Assembly: GCA_023362775.1 (NCBI GenBank)
Contig: JALMGJ010000019.1
Location: forward strand, 5,378,001 to 5,442,000
DNA: 64,000 bases
Reading direction: 5' to 3'
Source: Charina bottae
Taxonomy: Eukaryota > Chordata > Lepidosauria > Squamata > Charinaidae
Shown: in pieces, positions 22,143 through 34,109 of the stretch
Layout of the letters: each line of letters starts with the position of its first letter
Position numbering within the stretch: position 1 is the stretch's first letter
Position numbers and translations under genes: made by a program
The notes under the pieces: model-generated
The model's database searches: none
What the model was told of the DNA's origin: nothing
The model's input: the letters and a program-made list of their open reading frames with translations, nothing else

Positions 22143-24019
22143 CCAATTCATCCTACACCAATAAGACAGAAGAGGTTAATCTCTGAGCTGGTGTAAAATG
22201 GATTGGGCCCTTGCCAAAGTAGAGATTTTGCTGCAAGGCTATATGGATCAGTTCCTACACGCCTGTAATCAGCTTGCTTCACTAATGCCTAACTGTGTGG
22301 TCCAATATGTTCTTACAAGTGGGTTTCAGTGTTTGATGAATTTTGTGCAATAAAATCTAAACCTAGCTCTCCCAGAGATCAGCTTTCTATTTGCCCTAAC
22401 TTTTTTTTTCCAGGTATGTGTACCCTTACTAATTTTTCCCATTTCTTTTCTCTCTTCCACCTTATTGTCTCATCTTCTACAGAAATATATTAAAGAAGAG
22501 GAGCTCCACAATATCATTTGATACTAGAAACTATCCATCTGGAAGCACTGCCTTTCTCTCTCATACTTAGTTCTATTCCATGATATCCTTTTAATTCAGC
22601 CAGAGATACTTTCATTTGTCTTGAATTGAGATTGTGCTTTCTCTTTATGTATTGAGCCTTCTTTAAAGGGAATTTGTTTTAACATCATTATGGGGAGTTA
22701 TAGTAATCCTACGCATCTGTCAATGAAAAACTCTGAATCTCATTTTTTTCTAAACATTACCATCCTCATCCTCTGCTGAAGTCCAATGGACACTTCCAAG
22801 AATGGGTTTTACTTACATATGGATGCTTGCAGCAAGGCATTCTGACTGCATGCATTATGGGCAGAAAGCTCATTTTATGTCTTATCTTTTATATTATCTT
22901 ATATGTTAATCCAATGAGGGGAAGGTCACTCTCTGGTGAGTAGAATTGATTTACACAACTTTGCAACTGGCTTTGCGCATTTTTTCACTTTGTACAATTG
23001 AAAGATGTATGTAATGGTCTGATCACAAATAAAAGAAAGGAACTAACGGCATAGATACTCTAATCAATCTCTAGTAAATATTCTGGTGGCTACCACTGAA
23101 CGCTTACATGTGTCTTGTCATAAATTTATGTGAGAATTTGGCATGAAGACAATGGCTCCAGGGTGTCAGCAGTATGTAAGACAGAATTCAAACTGGATAT
23201 ATCTCTTGAAAAGTCTGATTCTGGGCAGAACAAATTCACCAGAGGTCTGAAAGCTCAGAGTTGATCACTGAGATCAATTAAATGAATTACAGTAGAAGAA
23301 CAGGAGATAATTCATGAGTGACATCTAATCTATTCTAATTTAATTGCACAAAAAAACTAATATGGGTAAAGCTTTAATGTCTAGCATGTGTTGGCTAGTG
23401 AAAAGCATTCAAGGAAGTGATCGGTTATATTTGATTTTCAAATGTGCAAGATGCTACTGATATTGGCTGCTGTTTATTAAAGGTTATGGTTTATGTGTTA
23501 TGAGCCTGATTAGACTATTTCTTTTGTAATTATCCTCATGCTTAGAGACCCTTGCTCATGCTGGATGGCAAAGGTCTACAAATGAAACAAAAATAAGAGT
23601 AATACTTGCATAGTTTATGCAGTGATATTCCACAATTTTACATCCTTAGAGTTCATGTATAAAAGCATGGAGTATTGAGCTACTTGCAGCTTCTATGATT
23701 TTCACATGTTCTCATTGAGGGTCCAGAGTCTTTCTGGATGGACCTCTATTAACATAATACAGGTGTGCAGAACATGTAGCTCTGGAGATTTTACAGCAGG
23801 ACTTCTCCTAGAAGCTGCACAAAAAGAGAGGGATACTGAGAGCCTCAATTCAGTAACATTGGGATTCCCTGATATATAAAATTCCCTTAGTATTAGAAGC
23901 AAGGTGCTGTTCATACATTGAACTATTGCTGGGAATAGTTCAGGGAACATGTTCTGAAGGAATATATGAACTCAGTCATCTTACTGATTTATAACATGGA
24001 CTTTTCATTTTCAGACCAG
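22143..24019. other. No recognisable feature
   Basis: 1.9 kb of AT-rich sequence. The 82-codon minus-strand frame at 23950-23702 has no family signature. Confidence 0.45.
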
Positions 24020-24135
24020 TTGCTTTGTTAGTCTGTCTTGTAGGGAAAAAAATGTGGTGCCTTAAATACTACCAAATTTTACAATGATACAAACTTTGGT
24101 GGATTGTGGTCTGCTTCATCAGTTGCACAGATAAT
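24020..24135. mobile_element. Possible old sauropsid retroelement end
   Basis: TTTGTTAGTCTGTC, GTGGTGCCTTAAATACTA and GGTGGATTGTGGTCTGCTTC resemble a repeat end widespread in reptiles and birds ('gtggcaccttaaagactaac ... cttcatcag'). Family not assigned. Confidence 0.4.
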
Positions 24136-24778
24136 CTTTGTTACAAGCATTGCATAAATATACATTTTTCTGGAAGAGGAATGAATGTTGAGTATTGAGG
24201 TTAGAAAGAAATGGAATGTAAAAAGGAAGACAGATAATAGTTAGAGCTTAAATGCATGCAAAATGACCTTTGCCACAGTACTGATGGTTTATAAAACAAT
24301 CAGTTGATGGACTGTAATTTAGCTGTTTGGTGATAATTTAGTAGGTACCAGTGTGAAAATGCTGTATTACAGTTTATCAAGCAGGTCACTTCTATTCATT
24401 TGGGACTGAAAAGACACAGGGGGCAGAATCTACAGATGAATTTCTGTGAGCTGCCGAAATCAGCAGAGCAGATTTTAAGGGTATGGAGAGGTTAGGTGGG
24501 AGAGAAAAGTGAAGGGAAATGCTCCTGGGTGGGAATAACTATCCTCACTCCATATTAGACTCCACTCAGGATTTCTTGTCCCAGTACAGTTTTTAATTTA
24601 CTCATTATCACTAAGGTTTTTCTTATTATTTATTATTTATCACTGCTGTTGTGAAAGCCATGGTGTCTACTTTGGATGCAAACTTTAACTGAATTCTGCG
24701 TTGTTCAACTTTCAGTTTCTTCTACCCTCACTGCTTACATGCAATATGTGTGAATATTCCATTCAAGGATTTGATTGA
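24136..24778. other. No recognisable feature
   Basis: Nothing recognised. Confidence 0.4.
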
Positions 24779-25005
24779 TAGAATCATGGGATAGTGGGGT
24801 TAGAAGGACCACCAAGATCATCTAGTTCAACTCTCTTCAATGTGCAGAAAAATCAATTAAGCTATCTTGAAGAGTGGCTGTCCAATCTCCACTTAAAAAG
24901 CTCCAGAGATTGAGAACCCACAACTTCTATAGGTAGGCTGTTCCAATCTTTTACAGACCTTACTGTTAGGAAGTTTTCTTTATCTGGGATATGATAGCAC
25001 TCTTC
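24779..25005 (-). mobile_element. CR1 LINE 3' end
   Basis: The plus strand reads as the complement of a typical amniote CR1 3' end: GATAGAATCATGGGATAG, GGTTAGAAGGACC, AAGATCATCTAGTTCAACTC, then GGCTGTTCCAATC and TTAGGAAGTTTTC. CR1 copies are usually 5'-truncated, as here. This is true CR1 rather than the L2-type copies common elsewhere in the window. Confidence 0.88.
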
Positions 25006-26153
25006 AATTTATCATACTGGATTTGATCTGATAGCACATTTCAAATACTGCAAAATACTGTCATACCAAAGGTTGTGAGATAGAGAATCACTATTCAAAT
25101 CAAGTCCCTGAATGGAATAATTGCATTAATTTGATGAGCTGAATCTAATTGGAAGCCTTCAAGTCAGTTCAGAAAAGTTGGCAATTGTTTGCCTAGGCAC
25201 CAACACACTTTTCCCAAATCAGTTCTGAAGTCTAAATCAGATAGATTCTATGGTTCTATTTGAGCATCAGGACCTCATCCATTTTCTAAACTGATTTGAA
25301 AGTCCAAAATAATTTGACTTTTCAAATTGCACCGCACCTTTAATACAGTATACATAATGCATCTGATAAGAAAATCTCATGCAACTTACAAAATGGACTC
25401 TTGGCTTCAAGAACAATTTCATAGTAAATATGTTAGTCTATATAATAGGACAAAAATCTCTTTCCTGTTTCTGTCATTGCATTTTTGCAGTTGATTCAGG
25501 CATGCAAAGTATGAGTAGGAATTACAATCATCAGCTGATAAGCAACATATACAAACACTCTGAAAAGTCTCCTTTTAGAAATATGGAAAAACCAAATGGG
25601 ACAACAGTTTAGAATGAATTAGCAAAAATTTTCAGTTACCTCGATATTTTGATTTTACAGTTCCTGCATTCAGCATCCATGGCATTTATGTAGCCAAATC
25701 TTTGAAAGGCTTTCAGGAGCAGCCTCATTGAAGCTTGAGATGACAGATAAATGGGCGGCTGGTGGGACAGGTAATTTATACAACTTGTGAACTATTTGTA
25801 TGAACACAGGAACATTTTCTCCCTTGACTCTGAGCAAATTTACGCCTGAAATGTAAATGCATTTTTTCACCTATAGCCTAAGCAAAACTTCCTAAAACAG
25901 ACTTCCATTTTCTTTCATAGAGACACGTACATTAATTTCGGTTGACTAGAGATATATAATCAATGCCTTTAAGGTCAATGCCATTATTCAGGACTCAGCT
26001 CCCCCCTCCACCTCCATATGAATCCACTCCATATGAATCTGAGCCAACCACTTAAGATGTCCAGGGTAATATCCTTTCAAATATTCCTCAGAATACTTCT
26101 ATAGTAGCTTCTAATTTCTACAAGGTCAGGGAGAAGGAATATTTTTTGGTTGA

Positions 26154-26157
<4 letters not shown>
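25006..26157. other. No recognisable feature
   Basis: Nothing recognised in 1.1 kb. Confidence 0.45.

Positions 26158-26187
<30 letters not shown>
26158..26187. repeat. (GT)n microsatellite
   Basis: About fourteen GT units. Confidence 0.95.
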
Positions 26188-26191
<4 letters not shown>

Positions 26192-26499
26192 TGTGTTGCA
26201 TTTTTTAAAAAGTCCTCTGAGGGCTACAGAACCATGTGACTCAGGAACATCAATAGGTGGTAAGGAATAATGATTTTCAGAATCTGGGAGAGGGGCCTTT
26301 CATATTTTTTTTTCATTTTTAAATGGCGTAAGAATGAATAAAATGGTGTTTGATGGGTATCTGTTTTGGGAAAAGCCTGCGTGTTTCAAATAAGCATAAG
26401 TCTATTCATGTCCCTGCATTGAGAAGGAATGAATCTACGAACATGATAGATTTCATTGTTTCTGATGAATGAATGAGAGAATTTGTGAAGGATAAAAGG

Positions 26500-26776
26500 T
26501 TATGAATGGGGGACAGAACATTATTCAATAGTGTGAAGAGTAGATATTCGGGGAAAATGGACATGTATTAAAAGAGACGTAAAAGAAATAAACTAGAAAG
26601 TAGAGTGGCAGCAGGAAAAGAGAGTGAGTGTTCTGTACAACAAAATATTAGATTAATTTCCCAATAGAATGTATGGGAAGTTGATATACAGAAAGGTAAA
26701 AAGAATTAAGATACAGAGTGTCACAGAATCATGCAAAGTAAGAGTTCCCCATGGGGGGAGATGGGCGTTATAGAAA

Positions 26777-26809
<33 letters not shown>

Positions 26810-27665
26810 GCCAATGGGTGTATGAAAAACAATGCTTGGTGGAATGATGGCATGAAACAAGCTCTGGATAAGGAAAAAAAGCATGAGAAGTAAGAATGAG
26901 AGGGAAATGTTGCATAATGCTTATATGGAGAAAATGTTGCAAACAATGTAATCAGAAAGCAAGAACTGGTTAAGATTAAAAGAAGCAGAGAAAATAAATA
27001 TGTTTGAAAGAGCCAAAATGGCTAAACAAGTAGCCTTTAATGCAATTAAGAATGAAAGTCATGAAATAATTTGAGTTGCAACTGAAGTTAGGGAATGCTG
27101 GAAAGAGTATTTTAGGAACTTTATGGGCATGGGAGTGATGCAATACATTGAGGAGTAGAATTGAAAAGAGTGCTATAATTTTAATGCCCAAGAAGTAATT
27201 AATGAAAAGTTGTACATGCTGCAAAAATATTGAAAAGTGGTAAGGCTGCAGGTGTTTATGGTATAACTGGAGAAATGTTAACATATGGATATGGTTTGCT
27301 TATGGAGTAGCTGTGTGACTTGTTCACTGTATATGATCTAATCTGACGAGTGGACAAATCCAGCTAGAATTGATTATAGGCTTTATAGGCTGCTTCAAAT
27401 ATTGTTCCCTTTTACTTTGTAAAGGGGAACAGTAGGCAATAGGCAACAAAAGGGACAGTAGGCAATCAATGCAAAAAATACAGAAACATTAGTTTGTTTA
27501 GTATGCCACAGGAAATATTCGGAATAGTTTTAATTGAAAACATACAGGAGGTGGCAATGAGAAAAGAGTGGGAAAGGCAGTGTGGCTTTATGTGAGGAGC
27601 AACACTTACTGAGCTACTCATAGATTTGGAAATGTTGTAGGAACACAAAGACAGTCCCTATAGCT
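26500..27665 (+). pseudogene. Ancient non-LTR retrotransposon RT relic
   Basis: Translating the plus strand across frames gives pieces in the right order for a LINE: WWNDGMKQALDKEKK (near 26840), EVRECWKEYFRNFMG (near 27085), then GKAAGVYGITGEMLTYG (near 27245). The last matches the 'GKAxGxDGIxxEML' motif at the start of LINE reverse transcriptases. Near 27600 come CGFM and TELLIDLEML, in the position of 'QxGFRxGRxTxDQIF'. Stops and frameshifts are frequent. The clade is not assignable; this is the oldest LINE seen here. An L2 tail has inserted at 26735-26810. Confidence 0.55.
26735..26810 (+). mobile_element. L2 3' end with (AAAT)n tail
   Basis: GTTCCCCATGGGGGGAGATG, GGCGTTATAGAAATT and seven AAAT units form a very short L2 3' insertion inside the older LINE relic. 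Confidence 0.8.
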
Positions 27666-27701
27666 AGACTTCTAAAGAAAACCCAAACTCAATAGTCTTT
27701 T

Positions 27702-27718
27702 GAAACAAACTTACACAT
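27702..27718. repeat. 17-bp target-site duplication (left)
   Basis: GAAACAAACTTACACAT is repeated exactly at 32242-32258. It marks the whole 4.5-kb interval between them as one insertion that later received a BovB. Confidence 0.95.
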
Positions 27719-28406
27719 GGACTTCCGGTGGGAACATGGCCGACTGAACAGCTGTGCCCGTGAGCTCCACGGGCAAATCTTACAACGCACATTTTTATGG
27801 GCTCAGGCAGGCTTTACCTGACCTAGAGCATTTTCATGGACATAAAACGCTCAGAATCATCCCATTTGTACTCCAGAACGATGCCTCGCAGCCAGAGGAT
27901 CGTGAACAGCGTAAGCGATAATCTGGTAAGAGACACCGGGAGGCTGGGATGTCACCATTTCCAAACTGCGCTGTAGCCTTAAAGGGACACTAAGTTAAGC
28001 CACCCCATTTCCAAATCACCAAATTTATATTTTTTAAGTTTATGTACCCCCAAGAGAGGCTTTCTACAACAAGGAGAATTGATCTCTCTTGGCGCTTATC
28101 GTTATTTTTTTGGATTATTTTTTTAAAAAAATTCAAAGTTTTGGCTTGTTTCCCCATTTAAATATTAAAGAGGACTGAAAATAAATAAGTGCATCCCTGC
28201 TATTACTTTAGTACTGAATTTGAAGAATTTGATTTTACCCTACATGTTGAATCTGCTGTTTCGAATCATTAGCTTTCTGTTGCTACTTTCTCTGGGAAGT
28301 TGCCCCTTATCACTTTTACTTCTGTAAACATTGCTGGAAATCTTCTATTAACTCTTACTTTTGCCAGTTAAGTATCTAGTTGGCACCATAATCTACTGCC
28401 TGTACC

Positions 28407-28793
28407 ATGGAGAATTTTAAGCAGACATTCTCAGAGCTTCGTTGTGAGATTAAACAGATTTTCTCTGATTCCTGTCATGCTATTATGCAAGATATTTGGG
28501 ACATTGTAGAAAATATCAGCTTTAAACTGTTTCATCTGGCTGAGGAGGTTGTGGAAAAAGTTGATTCTAGTGAAGATGGAGATCTTTCTACCGACAGCGA
28601 AATTGAAGCATTTGTTGTGCCGGATGATGATGACCAGATTCTGGTGCTGAAGAAGTTAAAGACACAGACTGAATCACAAATTACAAATGGAATTGTTTTT
28701 CTGGTTGAATGTTATGGGAAAGAAGAGACTTTGCTCTGTGGGAGGTTTTCTGCTGAGAAGTTTCTAGTGGGGGGCAGTTGGGCTGTTTGACTT
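28407..28793 (+). CDS. Short ORF of the unnamed retroelement (copy 1)
   Basis: The frame encodes 127 residues, opening MENFKQTFSELRCEIKQIF. The minus-strand copy at 48659 opens MEDFKETFSNFHRDFKQML, so start and frame are conserved. The N-terminal ~50 residues are heptad-like and could form a coiled coil; an acidic stretch follows (about residues 53-75, VPDDDD). After GKEETLLCGRFSAEKF a small indel shifts the frame, ending it early. In the other copy this part reads GKEGVIMYGRFSEEK and continues into a hydrophobic segment (GAVGLFDLFMKN...). I recognise no domain. The HAL1 comparison would suggest an ORF1-derived RNA-binding protein, but I see no RRM or zinc finger. Expression is unknown. Confidence 0.5.
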
Positions 28794-29199
28794 TTTCATG
28801 AAAAATGTTGTGTGTGTAATATGGAGATATGTGAATGCTTTGGTATATTTTGAAGTGGGGTAAAGATTTAAGAATGTTTTTTTGGACTGCTTTTAAGGCT
28901 TGTATGATTCTATTTTCCTTTAACAGTTTGGATTAAGATTAATTGGATTGTTTTTAAGCTTTGCTTGTTTTTATTTCTTCTTAATGATTTGTTAAGATTT
29001 ATAAGGTATAATAATAATTGTTTGCTTTTAGGGTTAATAGGGTTAAGATTGTTATAATATTATTAATTATAAAAGTAGACAATTTATAAGTTATTTTTTA
29101 GTTTGATTTCTATTATAGTAGACAGAAATGTATAGAATAGTGGTAGGAAGGAAATAATTGAGTAAATGTTGTCTTTGGGGGAGGAAGTTGATTAGGAGG

Positions 29200-29214
29200 T
29201 ATACATATACATAC

Positions 29215-29281
<67 letters not shown>

Positions 29282-29288
29282 TACATAT
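29200..29288. repeat. (ACATAC)n microsatellite at BovB 3' side
   Basis: About twelve hexamer units separate the host element from the BovB tail. The corresponding site in the second element copy (about 45470-45510) also holds simple A/T-rich repeat, so the BovB landed in a pre-existing repetitive spot. Confidence 0.92.
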
Positions 29289-31793
29289 TGTTGTTGTTGT
29301 TCAGTCGTTTAGTCATGTCTGACTCTTCGTGACCTCATGGACCATAGCACGCCAGGCCTTCCTGTCCTCCACTGTCTCTCGGAGTTTACTCAAATTCATG
29401 TTCATTACATCAGTGATGCTATCTAACCATCTCATCCTCTGCCGTCCCCTTCTCCTTTTGCCTTCAGTCTTTCCCAGCATCAGGGTCTTTTCCAGTGAGT
29501 CCTCTCTTCGCATTAGGTGGCCAAAGTATTTGAGCTTCAGCTTCAGCATCTGTCCTTCCAATGAGCAGTCAGGGTTGATTTCCTTTACGATTGACTGGTT
29601 TGACCTCCTTACAGTCCAAGGGACTCTCAAGAGTCTTCTCCAGCACCACAGTTCAAAAGCATCAATTCTTCGGTGCTCAGCCTTCCTTATGGTCATGGTC
29701 CAACTCTCACAGCCATACATTACTACTGGAAAAAACAAAGCTTTAACTATATGGACCTTTGTCGGCAAGGTGATGTCTCTGCTTTTTAATATGCTGTCTA
29801 GGTTAGCCATAGCTTTCCTCCCAAGGAGAAAGCGTCTTTTAATTTCATGGCTGCAGTCACCGTCTGCGGTGATCTTGGAGCCGAAGAAAATAAAATCTGT
29901 CACTGCTTCCATTTCTTCCCCTTCTGTTTGCCAGGAAGTGATGGGACCAGATGCCATGATCTGAGTTTTTTTAATGTTGAGTTTCAAGCCAGCTTTTGCA
30001 CTCTCCTCTTTCACCCTCATCAAGAGGCTCTTTAGTTCCTCTTCACTTTCTGCCATTAGGGTGGTATCGTCTGCATATCTGAGGCTGTTGATATTTCTCC
30101 CGGCAATCTTAACTCCGGCTTGTGATTCATCCAGCCCAGCATTTCTCATGATGTACTCTGCATATAAGTTAAATAAGCAGAGTGATAATATACAGCCTTG
30201 TCATACTCCTTTCCCAATTTTGAACCAATCGGTTGTTCCATGTCCGGTTCTAACTGTTGCTTCTTGACCCGCATACAGGTTTCTCAGGAGACAGGTAAGG
30301 TGGTCTGGTACTCCCATCTCTTTAAGAATTTGCAAGAGTTTGTTGTGATCCACACAATCAAAGGTTTTAGCGTAGTCAATGAAGCAGAAGTAGATGTTTT
30401 TCTGGAACTCTCTTGCTTTTTCCATGATCCAGCGAATGTTGGCAATCTGATCTCTAGTTCCTCTGCCTCTTCGAAACCCAGCTTGCACTTCTGGTAGTTC
30501 TCGGTTCACATACTGCTGAAGCCTAGCTTGTAGGATTTTGAACATAACCTTGCTAGCATGTGAAATGAGCGCAATTGTACGGTAGTTTGAACATTCTTTG
30601 GCATTGCCCTTCTTTGGAATTGGAACGTAAACTGACCTTTTCCAATCCTGTGGCCACTGTTGAGTTTTCCAAATTTGTTGGCATATTGAGTGCAGCACTT
30701 TAACAGCATCATCTTTTAGGATTTTAAATAGCTCAGCTGGGATACTGTCTTCTCCGCTAGCTTTGTTGTTAGTAATGCTTCCTAAGGCCCACTTGACTTC
30801 ACTCTCTAGGATGTCCGGCTCAAGGTCAGTGACCACACCATCGTATTTATCAGGGATATTAAGATCTTTCTTGTAGAGTTCTTCTATGTATTCTTGCCAC
30901 CTCTTCTTAATCTCTTCTGCTTCTGTTAGGTCCCTGCCTTTTTTGTCCTTTATCATGCCCATCTTTGCACAAAACGTTCCCTTGATATCTCCAATTTTCT
31001 TGAAGAGATCTCTAGTCTTCCCCATTCTATTGTTTTCCTCGATTTCTTTGCATTGTTCATTTAAGAAGGCCTTCTTATCTCTCCTTGCTATTCTCTGGAA
31101 TTCTGCATTCAGTTGTTTATATCTTTCCCTTTCTCCCTTGACTTTTGCTTCCCTTCTTTCCTCAGCTATTTGTAAAGCCTCATCAGTCAGCCGCTTTGCT
31201 TTCTTGCATTTCTTTTTCTTTGGGATGGTTTTAGTTGCTGCCTCCTGTACAATGTTACGAACCTCCATCCATAGTTCTTCAGGCACTCTGTCTACCAGGT
31301 CTAATCCTTTAAATCTATTCCTCACCTCCACTGTATATTCATAAGGGATATGATTTAGGTCATACCTGATTGGTCTAGTGGTTTTCTCTACGTTCTTCAA
31401 TTTAAGCCTAAATTTTGCAATAAGAAGCTCATGATCTGAGCCACAGTCAGCTCCAGGTCTTGTTTTTGATGATTGTAAAGAGCTTCTCCATCTTTGGCTG
31501 CAAAGTATATAATCAATCTGATTTCGGTATTGACCATCTGGTGATGTCCATGTGTAGAGTCGTCTCTTGTGTTGTTGGAAAAGAGTGTTTGCTATGACCA
31601 GCGTGTTCTCTTGACAAAACTCTATTAGCCTTTGCGCTGCTTCATTTTGTACTCCGAGGCCGAACTTGCCTGTTATTCCGGTTATTTTTTGACTTCCTAC
31701 TTTAGCATTCCAGTCCCCTATGATGAAATGGACATCTTTTTTTGGTGTTAGTTCTAGAAGGTGTTGTAGGTCTTCATAGAACCGGTCAACTTC
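29289..31793 (-). pseudogene. BovB (RTE clade) LINE, endonuclease/reverse transcriptase, nearly intact
   Basis: One minus-strand frame runs from about 31793 to 29313. It starts inside the AP endonuclease (HFIIGDWNAKVG; later GSDHELLIAKF), then the RT: NKASGEDSIPAELF, NYRTIALISHASKV, QAGFRRGRGTRDQI, FIDYAKTFDCVDHNK, and the catalytic box RYADDTTLM with YADD codons at 30066-30077. The C-terminus holds YGCESWTMTIRKAEHR and GRQRMRWLD. The frame has a single in-frame stop, TGA at 30201-30203, where the family has arginine before QGC: a CpG-type decay. The DNA ends in a (GTT)n complement typical of BovB. Full BovB is about 3.2 kb, so several hundred 5' bases are missing and this copy is immobile. 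Confidence 0.95.
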
Positions 31794-31865
31794 ATATACA
31801 TATGAATATACTTCATATACATATGTATATGTATATGTATACTTCATATACATATGTATATACAA

Positions 31866-31943
<78 letters not shown>
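31794..31943. repeat. (ATATAC)n microsatellite at BovB 5' side
   Basis: Hexameric ATATAC and ATATGT repeats fill the gap between the truncated BovB 5' end and the host element. Related hexamers on both sides of BovB suggest insertion inside one microsatellite. Confidence 0.92.
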
Positions 31944-32241
31944 CTTTTAATATAAGGAGAGGGAACAATTGTATTTAGTGATTTTCATAATGTGCTAATG
32001 GAATGATTTATAGAAATAATGTGATTTTGGTTTGATATAGAGAAAGGGTTTGATTATGAAAATTGCTGTATATTCTTGCTGTTAAAAGTCGGAAGTTAAC
32101 TCTTTATGTAATCTTTAAAATTCTGTTCTTCTTGTGTTTCACACTTCTTAGTTATTTTTTCTTTTTCTTTTTGTAGTTTTTTTCTTTTTTTTAGTTTTCA
32201 TCCTTGCTTTAAATTTAATAAAATTCTTATATATAAAAAAA

Positions 32242-32258
32242 GAAACAAACTTACACAT
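32242..32258. repeat. 17-bp target-site duplication (right)
   Basis: Exact partner of 27702-27718. Confidence 0.95.
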
Positions 32259-33439
32259 ATGACATTTGCAGCTACTTAATACTGGGATTAAAAACTTCAG
32301 TCCTACACCCAGGTAGCCAAACCAAACTGACCAATTAATAAAAGAAATATCAGACTTAGGTTTTTGACCACAGCGTTAGTTGCACTGAATTCAGTGGTTC
32401 TTCCTTCTGGTTGAATGACTTCAGCTTGTAAAACACATTGGGATTTAGTTAAAGATCTTCAGTTGGATGGACCTGCAATCTTTTGGCTTTTATTTAAAAC
32501 TGCAAACACTCTTACCAAGCAGCGTTAATTGTGACATTACTAGTATGAAATGAGAATCCTAACGAAGTAAAGAAAATATGTAGTCAGCTTGCAGTTGGCT
32601 ATTTCCTTCCCCTGTGCTAATCTTGGATATTATATTGCTGGAAGGAGAGAATTGGGACTAAAATGATCAAAATGGGGATCAAAAGCAGTGGGGTGACACT
32701 TCTCAGAGAAAACAATGTTCGATGCTTTTACCTTAGATTAGAAAATGGATGAGTAACTTAAGATGAGATACATAAAATATGTCAGGTTTTAATTTTTAGA
32801 TATTTAAAAATACAATCAAGAATAAAAATGGAAAATAAAGTAAGAAAAAAAGAAAAGAGACAAGCATTTTAAGATTAAATTTAAAAAGTCAAAGCAACGT
32901 TAGAGTAGTGCTGTCTACTAAAGTATCTTGTACCAATTGAGAACTTCAGAACATGTTTAAAATCAAGTCAGTATGCAGTAAGTAACTATGATAGCCAGTA
33001 TAATAAGAATCATAAGTCAAAATGAAGAATTACAAAGACTTCTATCTGATGTAAGAATTCCATCCTTATTTAGCAAAAGTTTAGATACTGTATGAAAGCC
33101 TTACGTTAAGAGAAACCCAAACTTGGGATAAATTATTACTGTTTTTTGTGGAGCAGTGTCATAATACCACCATGTTGGCCAAAACAATAAAACTTGGAGT
33201 TAGCATGTCTATTTATTAAACAGTGGCAGCTGAGTCATTCCACAAAGATTAACAAACACAGAGCAGTGACTTTACTAAAAAGCAGAGCCTACCAGAAAGG
33301 AATGATGTGGTCAGCAAGATGTTATGTTAACAGTAACAAAACAGAGTGAGAGATTATTTTGAGAGCATGACATAAAGCATGGATCCCAGTGAACCCAGTT
33401 ATATAGAAGAACCTCAGCTGACCTTGAAAACTAACTATT
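32259..33439. other. No recognisable feature
   Basis: 1.2 kb AT-rich; A-rich stretch near 32820-32880. Nothing recognised. Confidence 0.45.
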
Positions 33440-33625
33440 GTTGTTGTTCAGTATGTCCAGGCCTAATTACAGCATTGTAAAGCCCAGTGCTGCAAGCCAG
33501 AATGAGATGTTCAAAGAACACCCTGGAAGAAGGCAAGCCACCCCCTACATCATGCCAAGAAAACTGTGTGGTCCTCAGGAGTCAATTTCAACTTAAAGGC
33601 AACTAAAGTTTACTTTTTATAAAAC
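33440..33625 (+). mobile_element. Old SINE-like fragment
   Basis: GGAAGAAGGCAAGCCACC, CATCATGCCAAGAAAACTG and GTCAATTTCAACTTAAAGGC follow the order of a reptile SINE core and RTE-like tail ('aggcaaaccac...ccaagaaaac...gactt'). Strongly diverged. Confidence 0.45.
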
Positions 33626-34109
33626 GATTGACTTTTCATGGATGATGGCATGATTTCAGAGCTGTAGAAACATTGATCAAAATAAACCTTTCCCCCATGA
33701 TTCATGTGATTGTAAGCATGAGAAAGGATTGTAATATGTGTGTAAGCAGAGACTAATGCTTGTACTCACACCCATTTCCCACCCCCAAGGGGGAAAGAAT
33801 GCTTAGGCTTTTTCTGGAACTTAGAAATTCCTACTTGTGAGATTGGAGGCAACATCAAAAGATTGGTTCATAAGAGCCCCTAAAAGTTAAAAAAAAAAAG
33901 CATTGAATATCTGTTTTCATGGGGTCATTGCAGTTAGTCATCCCTAAGTGAGTTTATACCTTCCCCAAAGGATGGATATATATGGTTCAGAATTCTCCAC
34001 CATAAAAGTGGTTGTGCTTATACTCAGATACACTGGAAAATCCACAGTATTGCATTCTCCTTTGACTATAGGTTCTGCAATTCTTATACGAAATATTATT
34101 TGCCCACGT
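33626..34109. other. No recognisable feature
   Basis: Contains a short A-run at 33890. Nothing recognised. Confidence 0.4.

Larger units (their letters stand above)
27719..32241 (+). mobile_element. Unnamed ~2-kb poly(A) retroelement, copy 1, full length, split by BovB
   Basis: The element begins GGACTTCCGGTGGGAACATG and ends in ATATATAAAAAAA. It is bounded by an exact 17-bp duplication. Without the BovB and its flanking simple repeat it is about 2 kb: a ~690-bp 5' leader, an ORF at 28407-28790, and an AT-rich 3' region. A second copy lies on the minus strand at 45187-49357 with the same start, so both are full length. The poly(A) end and long duplication are the hallmarks of L1-type target-primed reverse transcription, but no reverse transcriptase is encoded. 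I infer a non-autonomous element mobilised by an L1-type LINE, comparable in principle to ORF1-only (HAL1-like) elements. The family name is unknown to me. Confidence 0.85.

Noticed and set aside
27719..28406. Host promoter and 5' untranslated exon (GGTAAG donor-like site near 27926)
   Set aside because: The whole stretch is repeated in copy 2 and lies inside target duplications, so it is the element's leader. A splice donor role inside the element remains possible.
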